The notes: generated by a model from the letters alone, not told the origin. A stretch of 64,000 nt of DNA from Sulfurovaceae bacterium (GCA_028715055.1 JAQTLE010000003.1:124001-188000), one strand, 5' to 3'. Counted from the stretch's first letter, positions 24,756-33,902 are shown. Translations and numbers: made by a program.

Positions 24756-26360
24756 ATGGCATTTCCTATTATCTTTATGCGTGATCTCACTCTCATCCAT
24801 GGTGATATAACCGCTGTCGACCGACTCAATCTTGATATAGAAGCGAGTGAAATTTTCGGTCTAATAGGGCAAAATGGTGCTGGCAAGACTTCTACAATTA
24901 AAATGCTTACAACGCTTCTTCCACCAAGTGCAGGTTCTGCTACGGTAGCAGGCTATGATATTGTAGATAATGCCTCTAGTGTCAGAAAAGTCATTGGTTA
25001 TGTTCCTCAATCAGTATCGGCAGATAGTGAGTTGACTGGGTATGAAAATTTGCTCGTTTTTGCAAAGCTTTTTGACATTCCGTATGCACAACAACATGAA
25101 CGAATTGAAGAAGCTCTTGTTTTCATGGATCTTACAGATGTAGCAGATAAGTTAGTGCGTACTTATTCAGGAGGCATGATTCGCAGGCTTGAGATCGCGC
25201 AAGCGATGCTTCATCACCCAAAAGTCCTTTTTTTAGATGAGCCCACAGTTGGTCTTGATCCTCTCGCGCGACATAAAGTTTGGGATCGTATTGGTCGGCT
25301 CAATGCCGAATATGGCAGCACAATTGTTATTACTACTCATTACATGGACGAGGTTGAAGCACTGTGTGATAGAGTAGCGATCTTGTACAACGGTCGTTTG
25401 CAAGCCATCGATACACCAAATGCTCTAAAGGCTAGGATCGGTCCAAGTGCGACGCTTGATGATGTATTTACTTACTATACAAGCGGCTTACATGAACAGA
25501 AGGGTGATTATGATCTGGCAACCAGAACCTCCGAGCCGCTAGCAGTCTTACATAAGGATGAAGCTCTCCATTCTCCATTTAAGATGCTCGTGGATTTCCT
25601 ACGTAAGACGTTTGCAATCGCGCAGATGGATATCCGTAAACTTAGGCATGATCCGACAGAACTTGCTACACGCGCCGTGCAGCCAATTCTGTGGTTGGTT
25701 ATCTTCGGACAGGTAATCAGCCGTGGTCATGTCGTGCAGACCGGCAATTTGCCCTATATAGATTTTCTACTTCCAGGTATTCTTGCCCAAAGTATCCTTT
25801 TTATAGCAATCTTCAACGGTATCTCAATTATATGGGAACGTGACTTGGGAATCGTTCACAAGTTTCTAGCAAGCCCTACGCCACGTGCAGCACTAGTGTT
25901 GGGCAAGGCATTTGGAGGGGGGATTCGTGCTATGACTCAGGCAATCATGGTTATTGCCCTAGGAATATTTCTCGGCGTGAATATACATTGGGATGTTGTT
26001 TCATTATTCGGGGTTGTGATGCTAATTCTCCTTGGCGCTAGTGTTTTCTCGACTTTCTCGCTCATTATCGCCTGTCTTGTTAAAACACGAGAACGTTTTA
26101 TGGGAATTGGTCAGGTGCTTACAATGCCTTTATTTTTTGCCAGCAATGCCATATATCCCATATCTATGATGCCGCATTGGCTTCAGGTTACTTCACGTTT
26201 AAATCCGCTTACCTATCAGGTTGATGGTCTGCGAAAATTACTTCTTTTTGGAGCTCAGCCTCAGATGGTTGAGCTTTGGACTGATTTTGGAGTTCTTTTT
26301 GTGGTTCTTGTTGTATTAGTAATAATAAGTGCTCGTATTTATCCAAATATTGTACGATAG
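24756..26360 (+). CDS. Fused ABC exporter: ATPase plus ABC-2 permease
   Basis: A 534-residue fusion. Residues about 1-250 are a DrrA-like ATPase: Walker A GQNGAGKTS, signature YSGGMIRRLEIAQAM, Walker B VLFLDEPTVGLDP, switch region TTHYMDE. Residues about 280-534 are an ABC-2 permease with six membrane segments, and contain the family block LPGILAQSILF...GISIIWERDLG. Such proteins export drugs, lipids or polysaccharides; the substrate is unknown. Codon use is visibly richer in GC (CGC, GGT, CTC, GCC) than that of the flanking translation genes. It sits between infC and rpmI, an uncommon place, suggesting transfer. Confidence 0.88.
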   Translation: MAFPIIFMRDLTLIHGDITAVDRLNLDIEASEIFGLIGQNGAGKTSTIKMLTTLLPPSAGSATVAGYDIVDNASSVRKVIGYVPQSVSADSELTGYENLLVFAKLFDIPYAQQHERIEEALVFMDLTDVADKLVRTYSGGMIRRLEIAQAMLHHPKVLFLDEPTVGLDPLARHKVWDRIGRLNAEYGSTIVITTHYMDEVEALCDRVAILYNGRLQAIDTPNALKARIGPSATLDDVFTYYTSGLHEQKGDYDLATRTSEPLAVLHKDEALHSPFKMLVDFLRKTFAIAQMDIRKLRHDPTELATRAVQPILWLVIFGQVISRGHVVQTGNLPYIDFLLPGILAQSILFIAIFNGISIIWERDLGIVHKFLASPTPRAALVLGKAFGGGIRAMTQAIMVIALGIFLGVNIHWDVVSLFGVVMLILLGASVFSTFSLIIACLVKTRERFMGIGQVLTMPLFFASNAIYPISMMPHWLQVTSRLNPLTYQVDGLRKLLLFGAQPQMVELWTDFGVLFVVLVVLVIISARIYPNIVR

Positions 26361-26435
26361 GAAGGTTGTCTTGAAACATAAATATCTTAACATTTGATCT
26401 TATAAAATTTTTATCTAATTTTTAATCTTCTATGC

Positions 26436-26441
26436 TATAAT
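26436..26441 (+). promoter_or_regulatory. rpmI-rplT promoter -10
   Basis: TATAAT preceded by TGC (extended -10) 42 bp before the rpmI ATG. No clear -35 is visible. Confidence 0.5.
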
Positions 26442-26483
26442 AGCGTCCCATTTTCTATGAGAAAAATTTTAAAAGGAAGACAT

Positions 26484-26675
26484 ATGCCTAAAATGAAAAG
26501 TGTCAAAGGTGCTGTCAAACGCTTTAAGATCAAAAAAAGTGGTGCTATTAAACGTGGAACAGCGTTTAGAAGCCACATTTTGACTAAAGTTGATGGCAAA
26601 CATCACAGACAAATGAATAGCCCTAAGTATGTTAATGCTAGTGACGCTAAAAAAATCAAAGAGATGATCGCGTAA
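26484..26675 (+). CDS. rpmI: 50S ribosomal protein L35
   Basis: A 63-residue basic protein with the L35 pattern PKMKSVKGAVKRFKIKKSGAIKRG. ATG 26484 is chosen because it gives the standard N-terminus and has AAAAGGAAGA upstream; the frame runs 9 codons further upstream without function. It is followed by rplT. Confidence 0.96.
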   Translation: MPKMKSVKGAVKRFKIKKSGAIKRGTAFRSHILTKVDGKHHRQMNSPKYVNASDAKKIKEMIA

Positions 26676-26713
26676 TTACGCTAATATCTAGCTCGCGAGA
26701 AATCGCCAAATGT

Positions 26714-26758
26714 CCCCCATCACATATGGGGCAAGTTCAAGCAAAATTGATAGCTTGA
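26714..26758 (+). promoter_or_regulatory. Two tandem hairpins between rpmI and rplT
   Basis: CCCCAT/ATGGGG (26715-26731) and TCAAGC/GCTTGA (26737-26758). They lie in the 112-nt leader of rplT, where L20 autoregulates in other bacteria by binding structured mRNA. A regulatory role here is inference. Confidence 0.45.
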
Positions 26759-26787
26759 CACCTCAAAACACAAGGTAAAGGAACACC

Positions 26788-27144
26788 ATGAGAGTTAAAA
26801 CAGGCGTAGTAAGACGCAGAAGACATAAAAAACTATTAAAACAAGCTAGAGGCTTTTATAGCGCTAGAAGAAAACATTTTAGAAAAGCAAAAGAACAGCT
26901 TGAAAGATCATTAGTCTATGCATATCGTGACAGAAGACGTAAAAAAAGAGACTTTAGAAGACTTTGGATCGTACGTATCAATGCAGCAGCAAGATTAAAT
27001 GACATGAGCTATTCAAGATTTATGCATGGCTTAAAACTTGCTAACATAGAGCTTGATAGAAAAATCCTAGCTGATATGGCTATGAATGCCCCTGAAAGCT
27101 TTGCAGCAGTTGCAAAATCTTCAAAAGAAGCTCTTGCTAAATAA
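26788..27144 (+). CDS. rplT: 50S ribosomal protein L20
   Basis: A 118-residue 23S rRNA-binding protein needed for early 50S assembly. Family sequence is visible throughout ([43 protein letters not shown]). AAAGGAACACC precedes the ATG. Confidence 0.97.
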   Translation: MRVKTGVVRRRRHKKLLKQARGFYSARRKHFRKAKEQLERSLVYAYRDRRRKKRDFRRLWIVRINAAARLNDMSYSRFMHGLKLANIELDRKILADMAMNAPESFAAVAKSSKEALAK

Positions 27145-27160
27145 CTTCCAATAAAACTAA

Positions 27161-27186
27161 AAAGGTGGTAATTTACCACCTTTTTT
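27161..27186 (+). terminator. Rho-independent terminator after rplT
   Basis: 10-bp stem AAAGGTGGTA/TACCACCTTT with a 3-nt loop, ending in six T. Confidence 0.9.
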
Positions 27187-27283
27187 CTCCTATTTTAATT
27201 CACATATCTTATAACTTTGTTAACAATTCATTAATTTTAATCAGCTAGAATTCTAAACTATAAATCGAAAACGGGGGATTCGA

Positions 27284-27961
27284 ATGAAAAAAACTATATT
27301 ATTTACTGCATCATTGATGCTCACATCTACTATTTTTGCGAATGCAGAAAATTATAAAATAAAAAAAGGCGATACTCTTACAGCTATCGCACACAAGTAT
27401 CATATTGATACAGCCAAGCTTAGACACACAAACAATATCTCGCTTGGGGAAAAGCTTGAAATAGGCAGAAAAATTACTATTCCAGAAAGTCGCTATAGTA
27501 GACGACAAGGTTTTGGTAATAATATAACTTTCAATACAACACATAGCATTATAAAAGAAAAAGATAATTTTCTCTCAGATGCTCTTGAAACAGCTTCACT
27601 TCCATTTAATGCACAAAAAATGTTGGGTCATAGATATGTATGGGGTGCAACTGGGCCAAAAACGTTTGATTGTTCCGGTTTTACCTCATTTCTTTATAGA
27701 ACAAAAGGTATAGAGTTGCCTAGAAGAGCGGTTGAGCAATTCCATAAAGGTATTGCTATAGCTAGAGCAGAACTTCAAAAAGGGGATTTGATCTTTTTTG
27801 ATACTTCTAGAAATGAAAGAGAAGGTGTCAACCATGTAGGAATGTACATAGGAGACAATAAATTTATACATGCAAGTTCTGCAAAACACATGGTTGTTAT
27901 TACAAGTCTTGAACATCCATTTTACAGCGCGAGATTTATGGGAGCTAGACGTTACGTCTAA
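27284..27961 (+). CDS. LysM plus NlpC/P60 cell-wall endopeptidase
   Basis: Exported peptidoglycan hydrolase. Signal peptide (about 1-21), one LysM domain binding peptidoglycan glycan (residues about 23-66, YKIKKGDTLTAIAHKYHID), and a C-terminal NlpC/P60 domain with catalytic Cys in FDCSGFTSFLYR, His in NHVGMYIG and a third polar position in FIHASS. At 225 residues it has the usual size. It is convergent with ilvD and ends 9 bp before that gene's stop. Confidence 0.92.
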   Translation: MKKTILFTASLMLTSTIFANAENYKIKKGDTLTAIAHKYHIDTAKLRHTNNISLGEKLEIGRKITIPESRYSRRQGFGNNITFNTTHSIIKEKDNFLSDALETASLPFNAQKMLGHRYVWGATGPKTFDCSGFTSFLYRTKGIELPRRAVEQFHKGIAIARAELQKGDLIFFDTSRNEREGVNHVGMYIGDNKFIHASSAKHMVVITSLEHPFYSARFMGARRYV

Positions 27962-27970
27962 GCATCGCCA

Positions 27971-29659
27971 TTACTCTGCTTCGAGTACGGCTCCATTGCT
28001 AGCATTTGTTACTAATGCGCGATATTGTTTTAGCCATCTGCTTGTTAACGGTTTTACGATAGGTTTGAAAAGATCTCTTCTTTTTGCTATTTCTTCAAAT
28101 GTAAGATTTGCTTCTAGTATATAGTTGTCAACATCTATAAATATTTCATCACCATCTTCAATAATTCCAATAAGTCCGCCCTCAGCCGCTTCTGGAGATA
28201 CGTGTCCTATGCTCATACCTCTTGTAGCTCCACTAAATCTTCCGTCTGTGATCAATGCAACATCAGCTCCAAGCCCCATGCCCATAATAAGGCTAGTAGG
28301 CGCTAGCATCTCTTGCATTCCAGGTCCGCCTTTTGGACCCTCATATCTGATAACAACTACATTTCCGGCTTTTACTTTTCCGCCAACAATTCCCTTTATT
28401 GCCTCTTCTTGAGAATTAAAGCAAACGGCGGTTCCTGTAAGTGTGCGACCTCCCGTAATGCCAGCAGTTTTTATAACAGCACCTTCTTCTGCCAAGTTAC
28501 CATATAGTATAGCCAATCCGCCAACTTGGCTATAAGGATTATTTACAGTATGAATGATATTTGTATCTTTGATTTCACTACCCGCGATGCGTTCTTTTAT
28601 ACTTTCGCCAGAAATTGTCAAATTGTCAAGCAATATATCATCGCCACGCTTATTCATCTCGTGCATTACGGCACTCACTCCACCGGCTTTGTCAATGTCT
28701 TGCATATGAACAGTTGAAAGCGATGGGGCAATTTTTGCAATATGTGAAACTTTTTTAGATATGGCATTTATATTTTCCAATTTAAAATCGACATTAGCTT
28801 CTTTAGCAATTGCAAGCATATGAAGTACGGTATTGCTGCTTCCACCCATCGCCATATCCACTGCAAATGCATTGTGAACAGCTTTTTCATTGATTATATT
28901 TTGTATTTTGTATTTTTCTTGATCTTTTTCATTCATTAGAGCAATTTCACAAATACGTCTAGCAGCTTTTCTATATAATTCTTCACGTTCTTTTGTAAGT
29001 GCTAGAATAGTGCCATTTCCTGGAAGTGCAATACCCATAGCTTCCATAAGTGTATTCATGGAATTTGCTGTAAACATACCGCTACAGCTTCCACCGCTCG
29101 GGCAAGCATTGCATTCTATATCATAAAGTTCGTTAGCATCTATCTCGCCGGCTTCATATTTTCCGACAGCTTCAAAAGCAGTCGTAAGATCAATTGGCGT
29201 GCCGTCTTTTTTGTATCCTTTTGCCATTGGCCCACCGCTTACAAATATAGTCGGCACGTTTACTCTCAAAGCCCCCATAATCATACCTGGGACTATTTTG
29301 TCACAGTTTGGTATAGCTATCATCGCATCTAACATATGCGCATTCATAACTGTTTCGATTGAATTTGTAATTATCTCGCGGCTTGGCAATGAATAAAGCA
29401 TACCATCGTGTCCCATAGCAATACCGTCGTCAACACCTATGGTGTTAAACTCAAAAGCCACGCACCCGGCTTTTCTTATCTCGTCTTTTACAATATCGCT
29501 TACTTTGTCCAAAAAGAAATGCCCGGGAATTATTTCTATAAATGAGTTTGCAACACCGATAAATGGTTTATTGAAATCTTCTTCTTTTAGTCCTGTAGCG
29601 CGCAACAAACTTCTGTGCGGTGCACGTTTGGCGCCTATTTTAATTTCATTACTTCTCAC
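27971..29659 (-). CDS. ilvD: Dihydroxy-acid dehydratase
   Basis: Fe-S enzyme of the isoleucine/valine pathway, also supplying pantothenate precursors. Cluster ligands are visible in [10 protein letters not shown] and in [20 protein letters not shown] second conserved block is the GGRTLTG...[16 protein letters not shown] region. At 562 residues it has family length. The gene stands alone on the minus strand. Confidence 0.97.
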   Translation of the reverse strand: MRSNEIKIGAKRAPHRSLLRATGLKEEDFNKPFIGVANSFIEIIPGHFFLDKVSDIVKDEIRKAGCVAFEFNTIGVDDGIAMGHDGMLYSLPSREIITNSIETVMNAHMLDAMIAIPNCDKIVPGMIMGALRVNVPTIFVSGGPMAKGYKKDGTPIDLTTAFEAVGKYEAGEIDANELYDIECNACPSGGSCSGMFTANSMNTLMEAMGIALPGNGTILALTKEREELYRKAARRICEIALMNEKDQEKYKIQNIINEKAVHNAFAVDMAMGGSSNTVLHMLAIAKEANVDFKLENINAISKKVSHIAKIAPSLSTVHMQDIDKAGGVSAVMHEMNKRGDDILLDNLTISGESIKERIAGSEIKDTNIIHTVNNPYSQVGGLAILYGNLAEEGAVIKTAGITGGRTLTGTAVCFNSQEEAIKGIVGGKVKAGNVVVIRYEGPKGGPGMQEMLAPTSLIMGMGLGADVALITDGRFSGATRGMSIGHVSPEAAEGGLIGIIEDGDEIFIDVDNYILEANLTFEEIAKRRDLFKPIVKPLTSRWLKQYRALVTNASNGAVLEAE

Positions 29660-29761
29660 TATATGTCCTCAATTTTTATTTTGATTATATCATTTTTAGA
29701 CTCAAGAATCGGACTTTATCCTACTAAAGCGAAAAATTTATAATATTTTTTGTTTTTACTC

Positions 29762-29790
29762 TTTACATTCATATATTTTTTGGCTATAAT
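29762..29790 (+). promoter_or_regulatory. Promoter of the tRNA cluster
   Basis: TTTACA (29762-29767), 17-bp spacer, TATAAT (29785-29790) preceded by TGGC; 22 bp before tRNA-Gly. Confidence 0.75.
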
Positions 29791-29812
29791 TCTATCCCAT
29801 TTATGGCGTGAT

Positions 29813-29887
29813 GCGGGCGTAGCTCAGGGGTAGAGCATAACCTTGCCAAGGTTAGGGTCGAGGGTTCGAATCCCTTCGCCCGCTCCA
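29813..29887 (+). tRNA. tRNA-Gly (GCC)
   Basis: 75 nt; acceptor GCGGGCG/CGCCCGC, anticodon loop CTTGCCAAG, T-loop GGTTCGAATCC, CCA encoded. First of four tRNA genes in one run. Confidence 0.97.
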
Positions 29888-29937
29888 TAAAATGAAGATC
29901 AATATTGATAAAATCTATAAATATGGATGTTGTCATT

Positions 29938-30024
29938 GCCCGGATGGTGGAATGGTAGACACAGGGGACTTAAAATCCCCCGGCTATTGCAGCCGTGCTG
30001 GTTCAAGTCCAGTTCCGGGCACCA
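29938..30024 (+). tRNA. tRNA-Leu (TAA)
   Basis: 87 nt with a long variable arm (CGGCTATTGCAGCCG); acceptor GCCCGGA/TTCCGGGC region, anticodon loop CTTAAAA, CCA encoded. Confidence 0.96.
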
Positions 30025-30034
30025 CTGAATATGT

Positions 30035-30108
30035 GGTGCCATCGCCAAGCGGTAAGGCCGCAGCCTGCAAAGCTGCTATCCCCGGTTCAAATCCGGGTGG
30101 CACCTCCA
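30035..30108 (+). tRNA. tRNA-Cys (GCA)
   Basis: 74 nt; acceptor GGTGCCA/TGGCACC, anticodon loop CTGCAAA, T-loop GGTTCAAATCC, CCA encoded. Confidence 0.96.
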
Positions 30109-30122
30109 TATTTTAATCACAT

Positions 30123-30210
30123 CGGGAGATGGTAGAGCGGTTGAATACACCGGTCTTGAAAACCGGCGAGGGTAACACCTCCGGGGGTTCGAATCCCCCT
30201 CTCCCGGCCA
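30123..30210 (+). tRNA. tRNA-Ser (TGA)
   Basis: 88 nt with a long variable arm (GAGGGTAACACCTC); acceptor CGGGAGA/TCTCCCG, anticodon loop CTTGAAA, CCA encoded. Confidence 0.96.
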
Positions 30211-30332
30211 CTACTTTAAATATTCATTTTTCTAAATCAAGTCCTATAACTTTAAAAAATTATAACTAATTTTTAATACTACAATTTTTATATTATATTT
30301 TTAGAATCTTTATTATTCATTTGTTACAATTA

Positions 30333-31598
30333 TTATGAAAATTGAAGGTAAATCAACGCAATAGCGGCAAATGTCATAAGCAGCAATGTTATAAATCCGA
30401 GTATGTTTGATATTTTTCCGTTAGTGTATTTGCCCATAACTTCTTTATTGTTACAAATATGCAATATTACTGCAATAAGTACAGGTGCCGTTAGCCCATA
30501 AAGAATTGCAGAATAGATCAATGCCTTAATTGGACTGATGCCTATATAGTTTAATGATAATCCTAAAATTAACGATATCGCTATTATGGTATAAAATGAT
30601 TTTGCTTCGTTAAATTTATCATCAAGGCCTTGTTTCCATCCGAATGTTTCACAAAAAATATATGATAGTGAGCCGCTCAAAACCGGAATTGCTAAAAGTC
30701 CGGTGGCAATTATCCCAACTGCAAAAAGTAAATATGCTCCTTCTCCTGCAAGTGGCCGTAGTGCTTGAGCTGCTTGTTCAACGGTATCAATTTGATGAAT
30801 GCCGCCTCTGAACAATACAGTGCCGGTTGTAAGAATGATGAACCACATTGTGACATTTGAAAGAAACATTCCAAAGTCGACATCTTGCTGCATTTCATGT
30901 ATGATTTTTTTGTTTACCATCAAATGTTTTTTCTTATGCTTCATGTCTTCAGCTTCCATTGTTGCCTGCCAAAAGAATAGGTAAGGAGAAATGGTTGTTC
31001 CAAGTATTGCCACCAAAATACTGATAAAATCTTTGTCAAATTTTATAGATGGAATAAATGTGGCCTTAAAAATTTCTATCAGATCTTGTTTGTATAGGAA
31101 TGGAACTATGAAATATACTATTAAAACGATACATAGATATTTTAAAATAGATGCTATTTTTTTATATGGCAGATAGATTATCAGAGCCAAAATAAGAAGA
31201 GTAAAAAAAACACTAAAGTATATAGCGTCGATAGAAGGAAATAATAAATTGCCAACAGCACCCATTCCCGCGATATCTGCTCCTATATTCATCACAATGG
31301 CTGGAAAACTAAAAAGCAGTGTTAGGTACAAAATAGGCTTTGAATAATATTGTTTCAATGTTCCCGTTAAGCCTTGCGATGTAACCATGCCTATTCTAGC
31401 ACTCATTTCTTGGATCGAGGCCATAAGCGGAAAAGTAATAAGCGCGGCCCAAAGTGTGGCAAGCCCATATTGTGCACCGGCTTGAGAATAGGTTGCTATG
31501 CCTGATGGGTCATCATCGCTAGCGCCAGTGATCAGTCCAGGTCCAAGTTTTTTCCAAAAGCGTAATAGTTTGTTAGAAAATTTTTTATGTACCATCAA
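30333..31598 (-). CDS. Nramp-like divalent metal transporter with altered TM1 motif
   Basis: A 421-residue membrane protein with about 11 segments. The N-terminal block LGPGLITGASDDDPSGIATYSQAG has the position of the Nramp TM1 metal-binding motif, but the classical DPGN reads DPSG; a classical MPH motif in TM6 is also not visible. This is a recognisable divergent branch annotated as Nramp/MntH-like. Mn2+, Fe2+ or Mg2+ transport is plausible but the substrate cannot be assigned. A perfect 11-bp dyad lies 87 bp upstream of the start. Confidence 0.82.
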   Translation of the reverse strand: MMVHKKFSNKLLRFWKKLGPGLITGASDDDPSGIATYSQAGAQYGLATLWAALITFPLMASIQEMSARIGMVTSQGLTGTLKQYYSKPILYLTLLFSFPAIVMNIGADIAGMGAVGNLLFPSIDAIYFSVFFTLLILALIIYLPYKKIASILKYLCIVLIVYFIVPFLYKQDLIEIFKATFIPSIKFDKDFISILVAILGTTISPYLFFWQATMEAEDMKHKKKHLMVNKKIIHEMQQDVDFGMFLSNVTMWFIILTTGTVLFRGGIHQIDTVEQAAQALRPLAGEGAYLLFAVGIIATGLLAIPVLSGSLSYIFCETFGWKQGLDDKFNEAKSFYTIIAISLILGLSLNYIGISPIKALIYSAILYGLTAPVLIAVILHICNNKEVMGKYTNGKISNILGFITLLLMTFAAIALIYLQFS

Positions 31599-31684
31599 AT
31601 ATCCAGTAAAAGAATTTTTAAATTTCGGCTACTGTGCATCTTGGATTTTGACACACAACTTCTAGAGCTTTTTATATAGGTTGT

Positions 31685-31709
31685 GATTTTGGTCCATTGG
31701 ACCAAAATC
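31685..31709. promoter_or_regulatory. Perfect 11-bp dyad upstream of the Nramp-like gene
   Basis: GATTTTGGTCC, ATT, GGACCAAAATC. It lies 87 bp upstream of the minus-strand start at 31598, in operator or leader-hairpin position, with no T-run to make it a terminator. The rest of the gap 31599-32002 holds the promoter and leader of the first OMP gene. Confidence 0.6.
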
Positions 31710-31820
31710 CTAATGTCCATTTTATCACAAAAACTTCTATTTTGTTGTTTTACAGTGCATGATATGGTATTAATAAGAAAAATCATATTTCTCATTAATC
31801 AAATTTTTTTCTTGTTTATA

Positions 31821-31849
31821 TTGACTTTTAATAGTTAATGGAATATAGT
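31821..31849 (+). promoter_or_regulatory. Promoter of OMP gene 1
   Basis: TTGACT, 17-bp spacer, TATAGT. Near-consensus sigma-70, 154 bp before the OMP start. Confidence 0.8.
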
Positions 31850-31890
31850 AGAAGCATAATAAAATAACATGAGGAGGAATTATAAAAGAA

Positions 31891-31956
31891 ATGGTTTCAA
31901 AATTTGTTGGTTTGTTAATAGATGCATTTGCTTTTGCAGATGTGGTAAAAGGATAA
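31891..31956 (+). CDS. Conserved 21-codon leader frame, copy 1
   Basis: ATG-to-TAA frame encoding 21 residues (begins MVSKFVGLLIDAF, ends VVKG), 13 bp after AGGAGG and 46 bp before OMP gene 1. Three codons upstream in frame, ATA-AAA-GAA sits where ATG-AAA-AAG stands in the OMP genes, so the whole reads like a signal peptide whose start codon was lost. Copies occur at 33973 and 34996. It may be a translated leader peptide or a relic. Confidence 0.4.
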   Translation: MVSKFVGLLIDAFAFADVVKG

Positions 31957-32002
31957 ACGTCCATTTCCATTGCGGAAACTATAATAATGAAAAGGAAAAA
32001 TT

Positions 32003-32722
32003 ATGAAAAAGTTCACATTATCAGTAGTTACAGTATTATCAATGAGCGCATTCGCAATAGCAGGCGGAGATATAGAGCCAGTTGAGCCAGAAGTTGTAGT
32101 CCCTGCACCTGCACCGATAGTAGAAGATGATAGCGGTGTTTATCTGGGGGTTGCTTATAGTGCAGCAAGGTATAAAGGTGATTTTTATGCTGATTTTTAT
32201 GATTCTATGGATTATTACCAAGTATTTGGAAAGTATGATGTAGATTTTAATGCCATAATGGCGCAAGCCGGATACAAATTCAATAAATATCTCGCATTAG
32301 AAGGTAGGTATTGGCATTCACTAGGAAGTCCTGAAGCCTCTGTTTCTGCGGATTATTATGTAAATTATGCTAATCCAGTAAATATTTCTGGCAGGGGTGG
32401 TGATCATAAAATGAAAGCATGGGGTATTTATGTCAAGCCTATGTACCCCGTAACTGATAAATTTGATATCTATGCATTGTTGGGTTACGGAAATGTTAAA
32501 ATAAGTGAAGATTATTATGGTGAATTACTCGATGAAAATGATTTCCAATGGGGTATAGGTGCTTTATATAAATTTACTGAAAATCTTTCATTGTTTGTCG
32601 ACTATGTACGTTTGTTAGACAAAAACGGTTCATTCATATATCATGACATATCCGGAGATTACAATGCAGACTTAGATAGTACCCTTTATACAATCAATGT
32701 CGGTTTAACATATAAATTTTAA
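32003..32722 (+). CDS. Outer-membrane beta-barrel protein, tandem paralogue 1
   Basis: A 239-residue protein. Signal peptide (cleavage near AIAGG, residue about 20), then a short acidic Pro-rich segment (IEPVEPEVVVPAPAP) and a small barrel ending in VGLTYKF, the aromatic C-terminus of outer-membrane proteins. Blocks shared with copies 2 and 4: AQAGYKFNKYLALEGRYW, KPMYPVTDKFDIYALLGYGNV, LDENDFQWGIGA. The barrel loops between them differ strongly. Size suggests eight strands. Function unknown; a surface adhesin or membrane-integrity protein is possible. Confidence 0.83.
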   Translation: MKKFTLSVVTVLSMSAFAIAGGDIEPVEPEVVVPAPAPIVEDDSGVYLGVAYSAARYKGDFYADFYDSMDYYQVFGKYDVDFNAIMAQAGYKFNKYLALEGRYWHSLGSPEASVSADYYVNYANPVNISGRGGDHKMKAWGIYVKPMYPVTDKFDIYALLGYGNVKISEDYYGELLDENDFQWGIGALYKFTENLSLFVDYVRLLDKNGSFIYHDISGDYNADLDSTLYTINVGLTYKF

Positions 32723-32733
32723 TCCTACCTTAT

Positions 32734-32763
32734 CTGCCAAGGCGCGTATGCATGGCTTGGCAG
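32734..32763 (+). terminator. Hairpin after OMP gene 1
   Basis: CTGCCAAG/CTTGGCAG stem, 14-nt loop, followed by TAAATTCCTTCTTTTT. Likely terminator. Confidence 0.65.
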
Positions 32764-32953
32764 GTAAATTCCTTCTTTTTAAACAACCATAATAGCTTGC
32801 ATTTATTAAATTTTAAAAGCTTCTAAAAATCATTTAAACTCCATTTTTATTATTATTCTTGTTTTGTCACTTTATTCATCACAATGACTATTTCTATGAA
32901 GAAATAAAAAAAATGATACTTTTCATTAATTTTTAATTTTTTAATCATTTATA

Positions 32954-32983
32954 TTGACATTCAAGTATTAATAGTGCTATAGT
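32954..32983 (+). promoter_or_regulatory. Promoter of OMP gene 2
   Basis: TTGACA, 18-bp spacer, TATAGT, only 32 bp before the ATG; unlike the other three copies, no leader frame separates promoter and gene. Confidence 0.8.
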
Positions 32984-33015
32984 AGAAGTGTAATAAAACA
33001 CTAAAAGGAGAAGTT

Positions 33016-33789
33016 ATGAAAAAATTTAGCGGATCAGTAGTTGTTGGATTGTTATTAATGAGCGGACTTGCAGTAGCAGGTGGAGATATAGCTCCGGTTG
33101 AGCCGGAAGTTGTAGTTCCTGCGCCGGTAGTTATGGAAGATGAAAGCGGTTTTTATCTAGGGGTTGCGTATAGCAGAGCGGATTGGACGCGAGATTTTAA
33201 TGGGTATAACCAAAGATATATTGATATAGGTACTGTTGCTCCGGATATTGTCAAAGGAAACCTTGTTGAATGGTCTGGAAAAGGAGATGTAGACTATAAT
33301 GCTATTATGGCACAGGCCGGATATAAATTCAATAAATATATAGCTTTAGAAGGCAGATATTGGTGGTCTCTTGGCAATAGTGACAGGTCTGTTAAAGGAA
33401 GCTATACTGTAAATGGTGGAACTCCAACGTCTTTCGATTTTAATGTTGATTATGGTGAAAAGTTGAGAGCTTGGGGGATATACGCCAAGCCTATGTACCC
33501 GGTTACTGATAAATTGGATATTTATGCATTGTTAGGTGGCGGTAATGTCACATTGAAAAATGATTACTTCGACCGGCTTGATGAAAATGATTTCCAATGG
33601 GGTCTTGGTGCTTCATATAAGATCACTGACAATGTCTCCATATTCCTTGACTATGTAAATCTTCTTAACAAAGATGGCGGCATAGCGTGGGATACTAGTA
33701 ATAATGGGACTGAAGTAGGTTCAATGGGCGAACATAATTGGAACGATAAAGTTTATACTGTTAACGTTGGTTTAACATATAAATTTTAA
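33016..33789 (+). CDS. Outer-membrane beta-barrel protein, tandem paralogue 2
   Basis: A 257-residue member of the same family. Its signal peptide (MKKFSGSVVVGLLLMSGLAVAGG) differs from the other three copies and resembles the leader frames found upstream of them. Mature part: IAPVEPEVVVPAP, AQAGYKFNKYIALEGRYWWSLGN, KPMYPVTDKLDIYALLGGGNV, LDENDFQWGLGASYKITDN and C-terminal VGLTYKF. AAAGGAGAAG precedes the ATG. Confidence 0.83.
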   Translation: MKKFSGSVVVGLLLMSGLAVAGGDIAPVEPEVVVPAPVVMEDESGFYLGVAYSRADWTRDFNGYNQRYIDIGTVAPDIVKGNLVEWSGKGDVDYNAIMAQAGYKFNKYIALEGRYWWSLGNSDRSVKGSYTVNGGTPTSFDFNVDYGEKLRAWGIYAKPMYPVTDKLDIYALLGGGNVTLKNDYFDRLDENDFQWGLGASYKITDNVSIFLDYVNLLNKDGGIAWDTSNNGTEVGSMGEHNWNDKVYTVNVGLTYKF

Positions 33790-33795
33790 TCTTCT

Positions 33796-33827
33796 TGCTT
33801 GACGACCAATTAATTGATTGTCAAGCA
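33796..33827 (+). terminator. Hairpin after OMP gene 2
   Basis: TGCTTGAC/GTCAAGCA stem with an inner CAATTAATTG palindrome; the same sequence recurs after OMP gene 3. Confidence 0.65.
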
Positions 33828-33902
33828 TATTTCTCTCTGTTTAAATTTCTTTTTAAAATAAAATGATGCTTTTTATTAATTTTCGATTTTTTATCATTTA
33901 TA

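Noticed and set aside
29892-30116. 74-codon open frame over the tRNA cluster
   Set aside because: It runs through tRNA-Leu and tRNA-Cys, both of which fold well with encoded CCA.
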